64,000 nucleotides of DNA from Melitaea cinxia (lineage: Eukaryota; Arthropoda; Insecta; Lepidoptera; Nymphalidae). Below, one piece after another: positions 11,236 to 21,595 of this stretch. Below the pieces are notes generated by a model, which was not told the DNA's origin, ran no database searches, and saw nothing but the letters and a program-made list of their open reading frames with translations. Made by a program: the position numbers and the translations under genes. Each line of letters opens with the position of its first letter. The first letter of the stretch is position 1. Where the stretch lies: NCBI RefSeq assembly GCF_905220565.1, contig NC_059422.1, forward strand, positions 8,886,272 to 8,950,271, in the 5' to 3' direction.

Positions 11236-14200
11236 ATGGCAGCAACTATACCAAAGTCTCAAATCCTATCACTTTATAAATCACTTTTAAAGGAAAGTCA
11301 CAAGTTTGCAAACTATAACTTTAGGTAAATTATTTTAATGTAAAAAATAAAATATCTTTATTACATAACCTTAAATTTTTTTCTTAATTATGTGTGTTTA
11401 TTGAATGTTTCAACTCTGTAATTTAACCACATTATTATAAAAACAAATTTAATTGATTAAATAGATATAGATATACTATACTTTTTATGATGTAAAACAT
11501 AATTAAGTATTTCATATATTTTTTAGATCGTATGCCTTAAGAAGAGTAAGAGACGCTTTCAAAGAAAACAAGTCGTTATCAGATCCGAAATCGATAAAAA
11601 AAGAGTTTGAGTACGGTAAAAATAATCTGGAAATCATCAAACGTCAGGTAAACTCAACCATTTTTCGCAATTTGATATTCAAACAGGCAAAATTTTCATC
11701 ATATTTCTTTACGTATTTCAACATAACAATACTTATTGAGCAATCTTTCAAATGCTGTCTAGTTACTAATTAAAATTGAGTCTAAATTCATATTATTTCT
11801 TTTTGTATTGTATTGTATTGTATTAGGGAATGTTACTATGTACCATCCACCTGTTTAAACTTATGCTATGACGATTATTTGAAACACTTTATTTATTTAT
11901 TACAAGATTAGCTGTGCCCCGCGATTTCACCTGCTTTAATTTGAGAGAAATGCTTACTAAAATACACACATGAGTTCACTCCATTTGTGGCACAAACTTG
12001 TGGAGGCCTATGTCCAGCAGTGGACTGCGATAGGCTGAAATGATGATGATGATGATGATCTATTTATTTTTTAAATAATATTTTTATTTTATTTACTCAT
12101 TAAATAATTACAATATTGTACATATTTTGGTTTAGGTTTAAAGAAATTTATTTCTCATAAGAATTTAACATTCACTTAAAATGAGATACAATGACATTTT
12201 TATACATTTTCAAGAATACAGTTGTAACATCTGGGCCGTTGAAATCCTTTCTTATTTACTATATTGAGGATATAATATGATTTTTAACCGACTTCAAAAA
12301 AAGGAGGAGGTTACTCAATTCGACCGTATATATGTTTTTTTTTATCTATGTTCGGGGATAACTTTGTCGTTTATGAACCGATTTTGATAATTCTTTTTTT
12401 GTTGGAAAGTAGATATCCCTAGTTTGGTACCATGATAAGGAAACCAGTATCTAATGATGGGATCCCAGAGAAATTGAGGGAAACTCTCTAAAATTCGCAT
12501 AACTTTTTACGGGATGTACCGATTTTGATGATTGTTAATTTAATCGAAAGCCGATGTTTATTATGTGGTCACATTTAAATTTTATTGATATCTGAATACA
12601 ATTTTTGGACTAATCTTTGATATTTCGTATTTACTTGACTATTTTTTCATCTACCTACGTCGTATAACTTGTCGATATAATTGAAATCGGTTTTTCTTCG
12701 TTTGCCTGCAAACACAATTATTTAGTTTGGTTTTAAATATGTTTATACTATCACATAGTTTAATACATCTGGTAGGTTATTAAACAGCTGTAGTCCTTCA
12801 AACAGAATTGTTTTTTTACCATAATTAGTTCTTACATTATCAATATGAAGTTTATATTTGTTTCTTAAATTCGAAATAAGCGATCTCTCATAAATACTCA
12901 TTTCCGACTGCACGGAACCTGATTTAATTTCTTTAATTAGAATGCATGTATTGTATGTGTAAAGTTGTGATATATTCATTATTTTTTAACCGACTTCCAA
13001 AAAAGGAGGAGGTTCTCAATTTGACTGTATTTTTTATTTTTTTTTTATGTATGTTACATCAGAACTTTTGACTCGGTGGAGCGATTTCGACAAATTTTCT
13101 TTTAATCGAAAGGTGGTGTGTGCCAATTGGTCCCATTTCAATTTATTTGAGATCTAACAACTACTTTTCGAGTTATATCTAATAATGCGTTTTTACTTGA
13201 CGCTTTTTTCGTCGACCTACGTTGTATTATACTGCATAACTTTCTACTGGATGTACCGATTTTGATAATTCTTTTTTTGTTGGAAAGGAAACCAAGATCT
13301 GATGATGGGATCCCAGAGAAATCGAAGGAAACTCTCGAAAATCCGCATAACTTTTTACTGGGTGTACCGATTTTGATAATTTTTAATTTAATCGAAAGCT
13401 GATGTTTATCATGTGGTCACATATAAATTTTATCGAGATCTGATAACTACTTTTTGAGTAATCTTTGATAACGCGTAATTACTTGACTATTTTTTCGTCG
13501 ATCTACGTTGTGTTACTCGTCGATGTAATTGAAGTCGGTTTTTTTTCGTTTGCGAGCAAACACAATTACAAAAAAAAAAAACTGAGTTTCAATTAATTAG
13601 AGTCGAAAACCCGCTGACAGACAAACGGAACTTGATAAATATCCCGTTTGAGGATCTGATGATGGGATCCCAGAGAAATCGAGGGAACTTCTTGAAAATC
13701 CGCAATAACTTTTTATTAGGTTTACCGATTTTAATGATTTTTAATTGAATCGAAAGCCGAAGTTTATCATGTGGTCACATTTAAATTTCATCGAGATCTG
13801 ATCACTACTTTTTGAGTAATCTTTGATAATGCGTTGTTTGATAACGTGTTGTTGTTGCGTGTTTTGATAATGATGTTGTTGCTTGACTATTTTTTCGTCG
13901 ATCTACATTGTATTACTTGTCGATGTAATTGAAGTCGGTTTTTTTTTTCGTTTGCGAGCAAACACAATTATGTGTTATTATAAAGTTGTGTCGATGGAGT
14001 AAAATAGTGATAGTTATACAGAATTTTAATTATCCTATTTTGTATTCTTTGTAAAGTATTTTTCTCCCCGTGTAGGGACGGGCAGTAGAATACGATTTCC
14101 TACGGCCCGGCAAGAAGGCCTGTCGTAAGAGCCGACAAAATTCTTGAGGTGGTAGGCTTCGGCCGTGGCTTAATTACCACCCTCTGGGTAAAGTCGCGCT

Positions 14201-17200
14201 GCCAAACGGTAATCGCCGTGTTCCGGGAGCGGGTCCCAGAGCAGCCATTTGGGGGATGTGTCTGGGTAGTTGTGGCACTCTATGTGACCGATTCTGTCTG
14301 CTCATCACTGCCGCATCGGGTGCCTGGCTTCGAAGGGTAGCGGGATTCGAGGTACGGTGCCGCCGCTGGCCGACCGTAGGAAGTTGGGGGCCCAAGTAGC
14401 AGGATAGCCACCTGTGAAAGGTTGCCCCGCCACCTGACGAAAAATCCCAGAATGATCTACCTTGCCGGTTGGTGACCAGAAGGGAAGACCAGGTAGCCAT
14501 TCTGGGGAGGCTCGGGCGTCCCCGCGGTCTCCGCGTCAGGCTCCCTCCGTGCGGCGGTGTTGAGTCTGACACCTGATAGGTAGGATGCCGCCTCGTCCAG
14601 TTCGCGTTCCCCAGCACCTATTCACTCCCCATGAAAGCACACAAGAATAAAAAAAGGTATACACAGCGGCTGCATGTCCTCCCACTGAAAGTGCACCTCT
14701 CTAACATCCGAGGTCTGCACTCCAATCTCGAATCTGTCCACCACCACCTAGAAACAGAAAAACCGCAGCTGCTGTTCCTCACTGAGACGCAGATCAGATG
14801 TCCGGCTGACACGGCGTACCTCAGCTACCCCGGGTATTCTCTGGAGCACAGGTTCATACCTCGTGCCGGAGTCTGTGTGTACGTCCGTGATGACATTTGC
14901 ATCAAGCGTCTTAAGCACCTTGAGACATCCAGTTACTCCATCCTATGGGTTCTGGTGGACACAGGACAGGAGAAAATCCTGTATGCCTGTGACTACCGTT
15001 CGCACAGTGGAGACGTGGAGACAACTCAGTTATGTGACCATCTTACCCTAACGGTGGATAAGGCTCGAGAGCGTTACCCTTCGGCACAGTTAGTCATCCT
15101 GGGGGACTTTAACGCCCACCACCAGGAGTGGCTGTACCAGGTGACCGACCATGCTGGGAGAGAAGTGCGTAAACTAGCCTTGACGCTGGACCTCACCCAG
15201 CTTGTAAATTGTGCTACCAGGGTACCAGACGTAGACTCTCATACCGCCAACTGCTTAGACCTATTTTTAACAACTGATCCAGACAGTTACTCAATAACAG
15301 TTTCTGCACCACTGGGTACTTCTGACCACTGTCTGGTAAAATCAATATCCGTCTGTTCCCTACCCGAAGAATCCCCATGTGGCCCAAGACGGGTGTGGCG
15401 ATATAAGGCCGCGGATTTGGATGAGATGCGTCACTTTTTCTCGTCCTATCCTTGGCGAGAGGCATGCTTTTCTTCTGATGATCCGTCGAGCTGCGCTGAA
15501 GCCATTACCGCGGTTATTCGCCAGGGTATGGAATATTTTATACCATACTCTGACGTAGCGACGAATGGAAAAGCTCGCCCATGGTTTGATGCGGACTGCT
15601 ATCGTGCAGAAGAACAAGAAGGTAACGATCTCCTCAGCGACCGGCAGTACGGTTTCCGCCAGCACCGTTCGACTGGGGACCTTCTAGTGTATGCCACACA
15701 TATATGGAGTGAGGCCATTGACAAACACGGCGAAGCACTAGCCGTGTCTCTCGATATCTCGAAGGCCTTTGACAGGGTTTGGCACGCGAGCCTTATAAGC
15801 AAGCTTTCTTCATATGGTATTCCACCTAGCCTTTGCACTTGGGTTTCTGACTTCCTGAGCGAACGTTCAATACAAGTTGTCCTTGACGAGTACTCGTCGG
15901 ACCAAAAGGCTATCGACGCCGGTGTTCCTCAGGGATCAGTCTTATCCGCTACCCTATTCCTGCTGCATATTAACGATCTGCTCATCACCGGTACCTTTGG
16001 GTACGCTGATGACAGCACAGTAACAGACAGATACTTTTCGAGTGCAAGGGCTAGTATGGATATTTTCCAGTCTTGTCGAGAGGATATGGTCAGCCGCTTG
16101 AACGTCGCCCTCCAGGCAGTCTCCGAATGGGGCGATGCCAATCTGGTCACGTTCAACGCTACAAAAACACAGACGTGTGTGTTCTCCTCTAAACGGAGCC
16201 CTTTACACCTGGTTCCGACTTTCTGGGATGTTTCTGTGGAAATTACCGAATCCCTACAGCTCCTCGGTGTAGAGCTAACGTCCAATCTGAACTTTGGGCA
16301 ACACATCGAGTCCAAAGCAAAAACTGCAGCAAAAAAAACTAGGTATTCTCTCTAAGGTCAGGCGTTACTTCACTCCAGAACAGTTGCTTCAACTATATCA
16401 AGCACAAGTTCGGTCTTGTATGGAGTAGTTGTTAGTAGAGGAGTTGTATGGATGGATCCGCCAAAGACCAACTGGCAACTTTGGACTCGGTGGAAAAACG
16501 AGCTAAGAGACTCATAGGTGACCCTACTCTGACAGACACTAAGTTTCAGAGTCTCGATCATCGGCGTAGGGTAGCTCGTTTGTCGGTGTTCTAAGGAATA
16601 TATTTCGGTTAGTGTGCGAAGGAATTGCACGATCTAATTCCCCCAACAACCTTCCGCCATCGGGACACTAGGCGCGGTCGATCGTTCCATCCTTATGTCA
16701 TCGATATACACACCTACGCGCACAAAACGCTTTGGCACTACTTTCCTGATGCGCACAGCTAAGGAATGGAACTCGTTGCCCGCGTCTGTGTTTCCCAAAT
16801 GATACAATCTGGGTGCCTTCAAGGCCAGAGTGAATAGGCTGTTATTAGGCAGGCATGCTCCACCTTCGACCGCATCGTCACTTAACATCAGGTGAGATTG
16901 TGGTCAAATGCCTGCCAATTTATCATTAAAAAAAAAAAAATAAATTTGAAGTAGTAGCGGATCCCCAAACCTGTATTAGATATTCTAAATGTGATTTTAC
17001 TAATGAATTATATAAAATGTTTCGTATTCTTTTTAGTAGACAAGTGGAGATCCTGTTGATTGCTCCTAATATTGATTGTAACTTTGTTTTAATATGGTTG
17101 ATATGTATCTTGAAATTTATTTCATTTTAAGGTACAACATAAGCTTAGAATAAAATTTTACCGTACATTTGTCACTGACATTTGTTACAAATCAAAAAAT

Positions 17201-18004
17201 ACATCTAAAATTACGTCTAAATAACACATAACTGAAGACAGTGATTGGTATTATGTAAACATTAGCTGTGCCCGTGACTTTGTCCACGTAGAATTTAACA
17301 CAATAGATATTGTTCAGTTTGCAGAGTTATAAAATAAATAAATGTCTAAAATAAAAGTAGCCTAAGTTACTCCTTATTACATCAGCTATCTACCAGTGAA
17401 AGTCCCATCAAAAACAGAGATTAGCCGGAACAGCCAGACAGACAGATAGACAGACAGACAAAAATTATAAAAAATGTTATTTTGGTATATGTACTGTCTA
17501 TACAAACATATGAATTTAGTATAAAGCGGTTATGTTAATATTACAAACAGACACTCTTATTTTAATTATTTGTATCGCTTCAGCCTGTAATATCCCACTA
17601 CTGGGCATAGGCCTCTTTCCCCATGTAGGAGAAGGATCAGCACTTAATCCACCACGCTGCTCCAATGTGGGTTGGCGGATATATTCCCTACTATGAGTAA
17701 CAATCTCTATCAGGTGTACATAATAACAACCGGGACCGACGGCTTAACGTGTTCTTCGAGGCACGGTGGGAAGACCCAACACGGTGGGGAGGCAAACACC
17801 TGTATGGTCAATACAAATGTTTGTCATGTGCGGGGATCGACCCTGCAACTGCCAGCGCAACAGATGCAATCCATGGCTGTGACCGTTTCGCCAACGCGGT
17901 GTATTTATTTGTATTGAGTATAGATATAGTAATTTTTTTTCTTATTTCAGGTGGTAATCGGTGACATGTATAGAACGGAAAAGCTGGTAATAGAAAATCT
18001 GTGA
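11236..18004 (+). CDS. LYRM4: LYR motif-containing protein 4 (ISD11), Fe-S cluster biogenesis
   Basis: Exons 11236-11324, 11527-11647 and 17951-18004 join in frame (phases 2, 0) into 87 codons plus TGA. All junctions are GT-AG. The family protein is a small mitochondrial matrix adaptor that binds and stabilises the cysteine desulfurase NFS1 with acyl-ACP; human ISD11 is 91 aa. The sequence shows the N-terminal LYR-type box (QILSLYKSLLKES; the LYR arginine is Lys here), the following RRVRDAFKENK helix that gives the family its conserved basic residues and Phe, and a C-terminal VVIGDMYRTEKLVIEN segment matching the ISD11 end. Translation starts at the ATG after an A-rich leader. Intron 2 is 6.3 kb and filled with transposons; intron 1 is 202 bp. 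A candidate AATAAA lies at 18269-18274. Confidence is high because the whole family length is recovered. Confidence 0.93.
11975..12060 (+). mobile_element. Family A 3' end with (GAT)n tail
   Basis: Holds only the fused junction and tail: CTTGTGGAGGCCTATGTCC, AGCAGTGGACTGCGATAGGC, then a (GAT)n simple tail. Lies in LYRM4 intron 2. A (TTGTA)n stretch lies at 11805-11830. Confidence 0.8.
12284..12720 (+). repeat. Family B element
   Basis: Begins TTAACCGACTTCAAAAAAAGG and ends at TTGCCTGCAAACACAATTAT. The 3' hairpin is the variant GTTTGCCTGCAAAC. A short TA stretch sits after CGACCG, the position that is expanded at 37903. Confidence 0.75.
12740..14062 (-). mobile_element. CR1/Jockey-type LINE C-terminus split by a family B insertion
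   Basis: The upstream part at 13976-14062 reads LQRIQNRIIKILYNYHYF...LYNNT. The downstream part at 12740-12985 continues MNISQLYTYN... to LFEGLQLFNNLPDV. This is the usual order of the post-RT region of such LINEs. Removing 12986-13975 can rejoin the two halves in frame. 5' and 3' ends are otherwise missing. Confidence 0.7.
12986..13975 (+). repeat. Composite family B element (full unit, extension and second 3' half)
   Basis: One full unit to about 13560, the same extension as 889-990 (TTTCAATTAATTAGAGTCGA to CCCGTTTGA), then a second copy of the 3' half (13651-13975) with its own hairpin and ACAATTAT end. The insertion point inside a LINE frame gives its boundaries. Confidence 0.8.
14066..16936 (+). 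mobile_element. Decayed non-LTR retrotransposon, CR1/Jockey group
   Basis: A GC-rich 5' region (14066-14630) without a convincing ORF1 is followed by an endonuclease-RT ORF, a 3' coding tail reading EWNSLPASVFP near 16760, and an A-rich end (16926-16940). The C-terminal block resembles the minus-strand fragments at 53217 and 56575. Sits in LYRM4 intron 2 in the sense orientation. I cannot fix the clade more finely by eye. Confidence 0.85.
14631..16355 (+). pseudogene. LINE ORF2: AP endonuclease plus reverse transcriptase with internal deletion
   Basis: The 574-residue reading frame has an AP-type endonuclease at about 20-240: N25 in HLSNIRG, E52 in LTETQ, GDFN at 158-161 and SDH at 231-233. 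At about 330 it jumps directly into mid-RT (DRQYGFRQHRSTGDL). The fingers region usually lying between, roughly 150-200 residues, is absent without loss of frame. The palm follows: LDISKAFDRV, GVPQGSVLS and YADD at 458-461. The frame ends at 16355 by a shift in an A run, and homologous coding continues in other frames to about 16870. The copy is therefore dead as a replicase although its ORF is long. Base composition is much richer in GC than the surrounding intron. Confidence 0.85.
17262..17545 (+). repeat. Family F repeat
   Basis: Starts TTAGCTGTGCCCGTGACTTTG and holds the CAGCTATCTACCAGTGAAA block and an (ACAG)n-like stretch. Sense relative to LYRM4. Confidence 0.55.
17573..17900 (-). mobile_element. 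Family C SINE, near full length
   Basis: Inverted order: RTE-like tail (CTTCAGCCTGTAATATCCCA), body with TGGGTTGGCGGATATATTCC, GTGCGGGGATCGACC (inverted B-box) and the head. It ends about 50 bp before LYRM4 exon 3 and so lies next to the splice acceptor region. Confidence 0.8.
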
Positions 18005-18837
18005 TGAAATAACCGTTCAAGTCTAACGCCTATGCCTAAGGATTTGTAAAAAGCAAATAACATCAAATCTCATTTGGATGAGATAACAATCAGTTTTAAT
18101 ATAAAATGATAAAATATTTATGTTAAAAATTTAAATTTACATTTGTCAAAATTTATTTTTAAGATATGATTTTAGATTGTTGATCTGTTTTTTTGACTTG
18201 AAAAAAAAAAAAAATATAAATTTGCGAAAATTCGCGTATGGCAAGTTCATCAGAATACTTTCTGATTAAATAAATATTATTATTTGTTCATAAACTTTGC
18301 AAGCATATCTTAATTTGCATTATTCCGCAAAAGATTAATGTAAATATTACAGCCCTCAAATTGCACCTTTGCAAATAATTTAATGTATAAAAGACAATTT
18401 ATCCTTTATATTTTAATTTTAATATTTATATTTCAAACACATATTTAATATGGATTGCATATTACAGATAATATACCGCATTATGTCTGTATAAGTTTCA
18501 TTACAATGTGACAACATGATAACATAATATGTATATATTGTGACAATGTGGCAAAATAAAACCATCACAAGCACAAAGCAAAAAATGTTTCATAATGTAA
18601 CAGAGAACTTAGAAAAGAGCAAGTTGTTTTAGATTTCTGAGCTTCGATTATCTGAGCAAGAAAAACAGACTATCCGACACAAAAACCATTTTTCGATCCA
18701 GACCACTTGCTCTTGAATTTAGCGCGTTGCAACAAACACTTCAGCTTTATAATATTATTATAGATAACAAGAAAATGTTCTTAAATCATTTGTGGTATCA
18801 AAATACCACCTTTGTAATAAGTACATAATGTTATCAT
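18005..18837. other. LYRM4 3' UTR and unassigned AT-rich sequence
   Basis: Holds the candidate AATAAA at 18269-18274 and a family H scrap at 18715-18765. Nothing else recognised. Confidence 0.4.
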
Positions 18838-19170
18838 CAAAAAATCAAAATCAAAAATAGCTTTATTCAAATAGGCTCCAAGAGCACTTTCGAATCGCAG
18901 TTACTCTTTTGAAAATAATACATAAACTGTGTTTTAGTACAAAATTAGAAACATGTTGCAAGAAATACAGCAACACTAAGTCCACACATCTTTATCAACT
19001 ATGTAATCCTGCACCGAGTAATAAGCTTTATCTATTATTTTTTTTTTAATAAAAACTTTAAATTTATGTTGAGACAATTCCAAAATCGTTTGTGGTATTT
19101 TATTATACATGCGAATACCATGACCCAGAAAGGAAACGTTTATTACGTATTAGTACGTTATTTGTTTAAC
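18838..19170 (-). mobile_element. Jockey/CR1-type LINE 3' end
   Basis: The minus strand reads FLGHGIRMYNKIPQTI and, further on, KAYYSVQDYIVDKDVWT, the usual C-terminus of lepidopteran Jockey-like ORF2. A short 3' UTR follows, ending in a TTTTGATTTTGATTTT tail. Related tails are at 35451, 45397, 50090 and 61355. Confidence 0.7.
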
Positions 19171-19580
19171 GGATTATTATTGTTTTCGAAAACTTAGAAG
19201 TTTATTTTAATTTTATTTTTACTACAAACGTAACTATTAAGACAAACCGATAGCATTATCTTAAAATATTAAATAAACAGAAAAACAAAAACATCTGCAT
19301 ATTTGGTTGAATGTTTTCTAGCTCTGTTGACTTTATTTGGACACATGATATTGTTGAAAATAAAACGAATACTATTTGTATAAATATTTCTATGACACCG
19401 CTCTGGCGTTGTGCTTGTGCGGTGTAGGCGCCTATGTTTCGACTATTCCGCATTCTATCTCTCTCGTAATGAATATTTCGAACAATTATTTTCTTTCCGG
19501 TCTGGTGAACTTACGACGTATGACTCACTACGACATGTCTGACTTACTATGACGCCTCTAACTTACTATGAGTACCTACA

Positions 19581-19795
19581 CGGCGACGCGTTGGCACAAC
19601 GATCAGAGCACTAATTTGTGCGTTGCGCTGGCAGTTGCGGGTTCGATTCATGCACATGACAAACATTTGTGTTGGCCATACAGATGATTGATATGATCTG
19701 GGTGTTTATGCAGTCCTTGTGGGTCTTCCCACCGTGCCTCGGAGAGAACGTTAGGTAATATCCGCCAATGTCCAGCAGTGAGATGTTACTGGAAA
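19581..19795 (+). mobile_element. Family C SINE with internal deletion
   Basis: Head GCGTTGGCACAACGATCAGA with B-box GGGTTCGATTC, then the CATTTGTGTTGGCCATACAG block, ending in an AATGTCCAGCAGTG-like tail. Lies downstream of LYRM4. A second GACTTACTATGA cluster lies just before it. Confidence 0.75.
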
Positions 19796-20691
19796 AAATT
19801 TAATCAATAAAAAATTTATTTCTATATTAATCCTCGAAAAGAATAAAATGAATGCCATATTTACAATATTTCCTATATTACAGAAGGAAAAATTTGTCTA
19901 AATCTTCTAGGTCCTTTAAATTACCTGCAACAACATGGTCAGTAAATCACTGCAGCCAACGCTATTCTATCAGTCATCTTATTGATGTGAATACTAAATG
20001 TGTGTCATAATTTCTGGACAAGTTTTAGTCCGAGAGCCAATGACAGATTTTCATGACCAATTCGAATGGGCGGAAATAATTGACCAAATTTTTACCCGGC
20101 TCCCGGACCATTGTTTTCTCTATTTCCAACAGTTGCTGCCTGTATAGTATGCATCTAATAGTACCCACGTAATACCCAGTATATGTCTGCATTTATTTAG
20201 TAATTTAACTGTCATATATTTTGAAGTATTTATTTTCTGCGGTAAAAAGTATGGTCTCTTTGCAGTTTGTTGATGTCTAAAATATATTGATCATATTGTA
20301 TTATACTTTGCATTATGAGTGTATATAGTGTATTGTTCCGTTATGCTGTTATGTTTTAATAAATAGTGTTAAAGCAATTTGATTTAGTTTTATTTATGTC
20401 TTAGACTAAGAATATTTATAGTATCCTTCTTATTGCTTATCATTCTTTGATACCTACCTATAGATGTGCATCATTACAAAATCATAATTCTTCATAAGAA
20501 ACTTCCTCCAGGAGCTCTTGAGATAAACTCTTACAAACAAATAAGCTTTTGAAACATGCACTCCGTGGAAAAACGCCGATATAAAATGTTAAGTTCCGTT
20601 GGGGATCCTGATAGATCTATCTGTATGGAAAAATACCCAGATAAAAATGGCATTTTAGCGTATCAAATTTTATGTTTATTTACACTTTTAA
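19796..20691. other. Unassigned interval
   Basis: No exon or repeat family recognised. An AATAAA lies near 20357 but has no associated coding sequence. Confidence 0.35.
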
Positions 20692-20962
20692 CTGAGGTAG
20701 GGCACAGCAGGAATTTCCTGCTCAAAATATGGAGCAGCCCGACTGGGGAAGTACCTCGACCTTACAGAAGACCACAGCTAAATAATACTGCTTTCAAGCA
20801 GTGTTGTGTTCCTGTGGTGAGTAAGGTGACCAGAGCTCCTTGGGGGGATTGGGTTAACAACGCGCTTGCGATGCTTCTGGTGTTACAGGCGTCTATAAGC
20901 TACGGTAATCTCTTACCATCAGGTGAGCCGTACGCTTGCTTGCCGAACTAGTGATATAAAAA
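20692..20962 (-). repeat. Family D repeat
   Basis: Inverted full copy: ACTGAGGTAGGGCACAGCAGG through GCCGTACGCTTGCTTGCCGA. The long ORF here (20556-20951) is only read-through of this repeat. Confidence 0.75.
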
Positions 20963-21180
20963 AAAAAACAATAACTTCCCATCAATCATCGTTTTTTATT
21001 TGGATCTATCTGGAACTTTCAGCAGCGCAATTACATCGAATGAATGTTTTATTTATTGTTAAAAATTTAATTGCAATTTTTTATTGTAGATATCATCATA
21101 TATATATACCAAGGGCATTGAGATACTTTACTCGCGCTTGGGGCACAATATGTTTTTAGCCCCACCTCCCAAAACCATAT

Positions 21181-21373
21181 AATATCATCATTACAGCCTA
21201 TACAGTCCACTGCTGGACATAGGCCTCCACAAGTTCACGCCAAAAATAGCGCTAACTCATTTGTTTTGCCCATAGTCACCACGCTGGGCAGGCGGGTTGG
21301 TGACCGCAGTACTTGGCTTTGTCGCACCGAAGACGCTGCTGCCCGTCTTCGGCCTGTGTATTTCAAAGCCAGC
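21181..21373 (-). mobile_element. Family A, 5'-truncated, with 9-bp TSD, inside a hAT-like fragment
   Basis: Flanked by AAACCATAT at 21172-21180 and 21374-21382. The interrupted host sequence ends near 21420 with CTCGCTACGCCACAG, which resembles the terminus of the hAT-like element at 57160-57302. Confidence 0.85.
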
Positions 21374-21595
21374 AAACCATATGCCCAGCAATTATTTATT
21401 CCCCCCCCCACCCCTCGCTACGCCACAGACGAAGGGTATACCTACATAAAAATTTGGCAAAATTACAAATTTGAATAAATCCACTAGAAAAAAGTTAAAC
21501 CATTTTCAATATAAAACCTTTATTGATATCAATATACTTAGGAATATACAAATTATAAGCTGACAGTACTAAATATAAATTAATAAACAATAATA

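Noticed and set aside
14174..14617. 147-codon minus-strand ORF
   Set aside because: Antisense to the GC-rich LINE 5' region; no protein signature.
20556..20951. 131-codon ORF
   Set aside because: Mostly family D sequence on its reverse strand.
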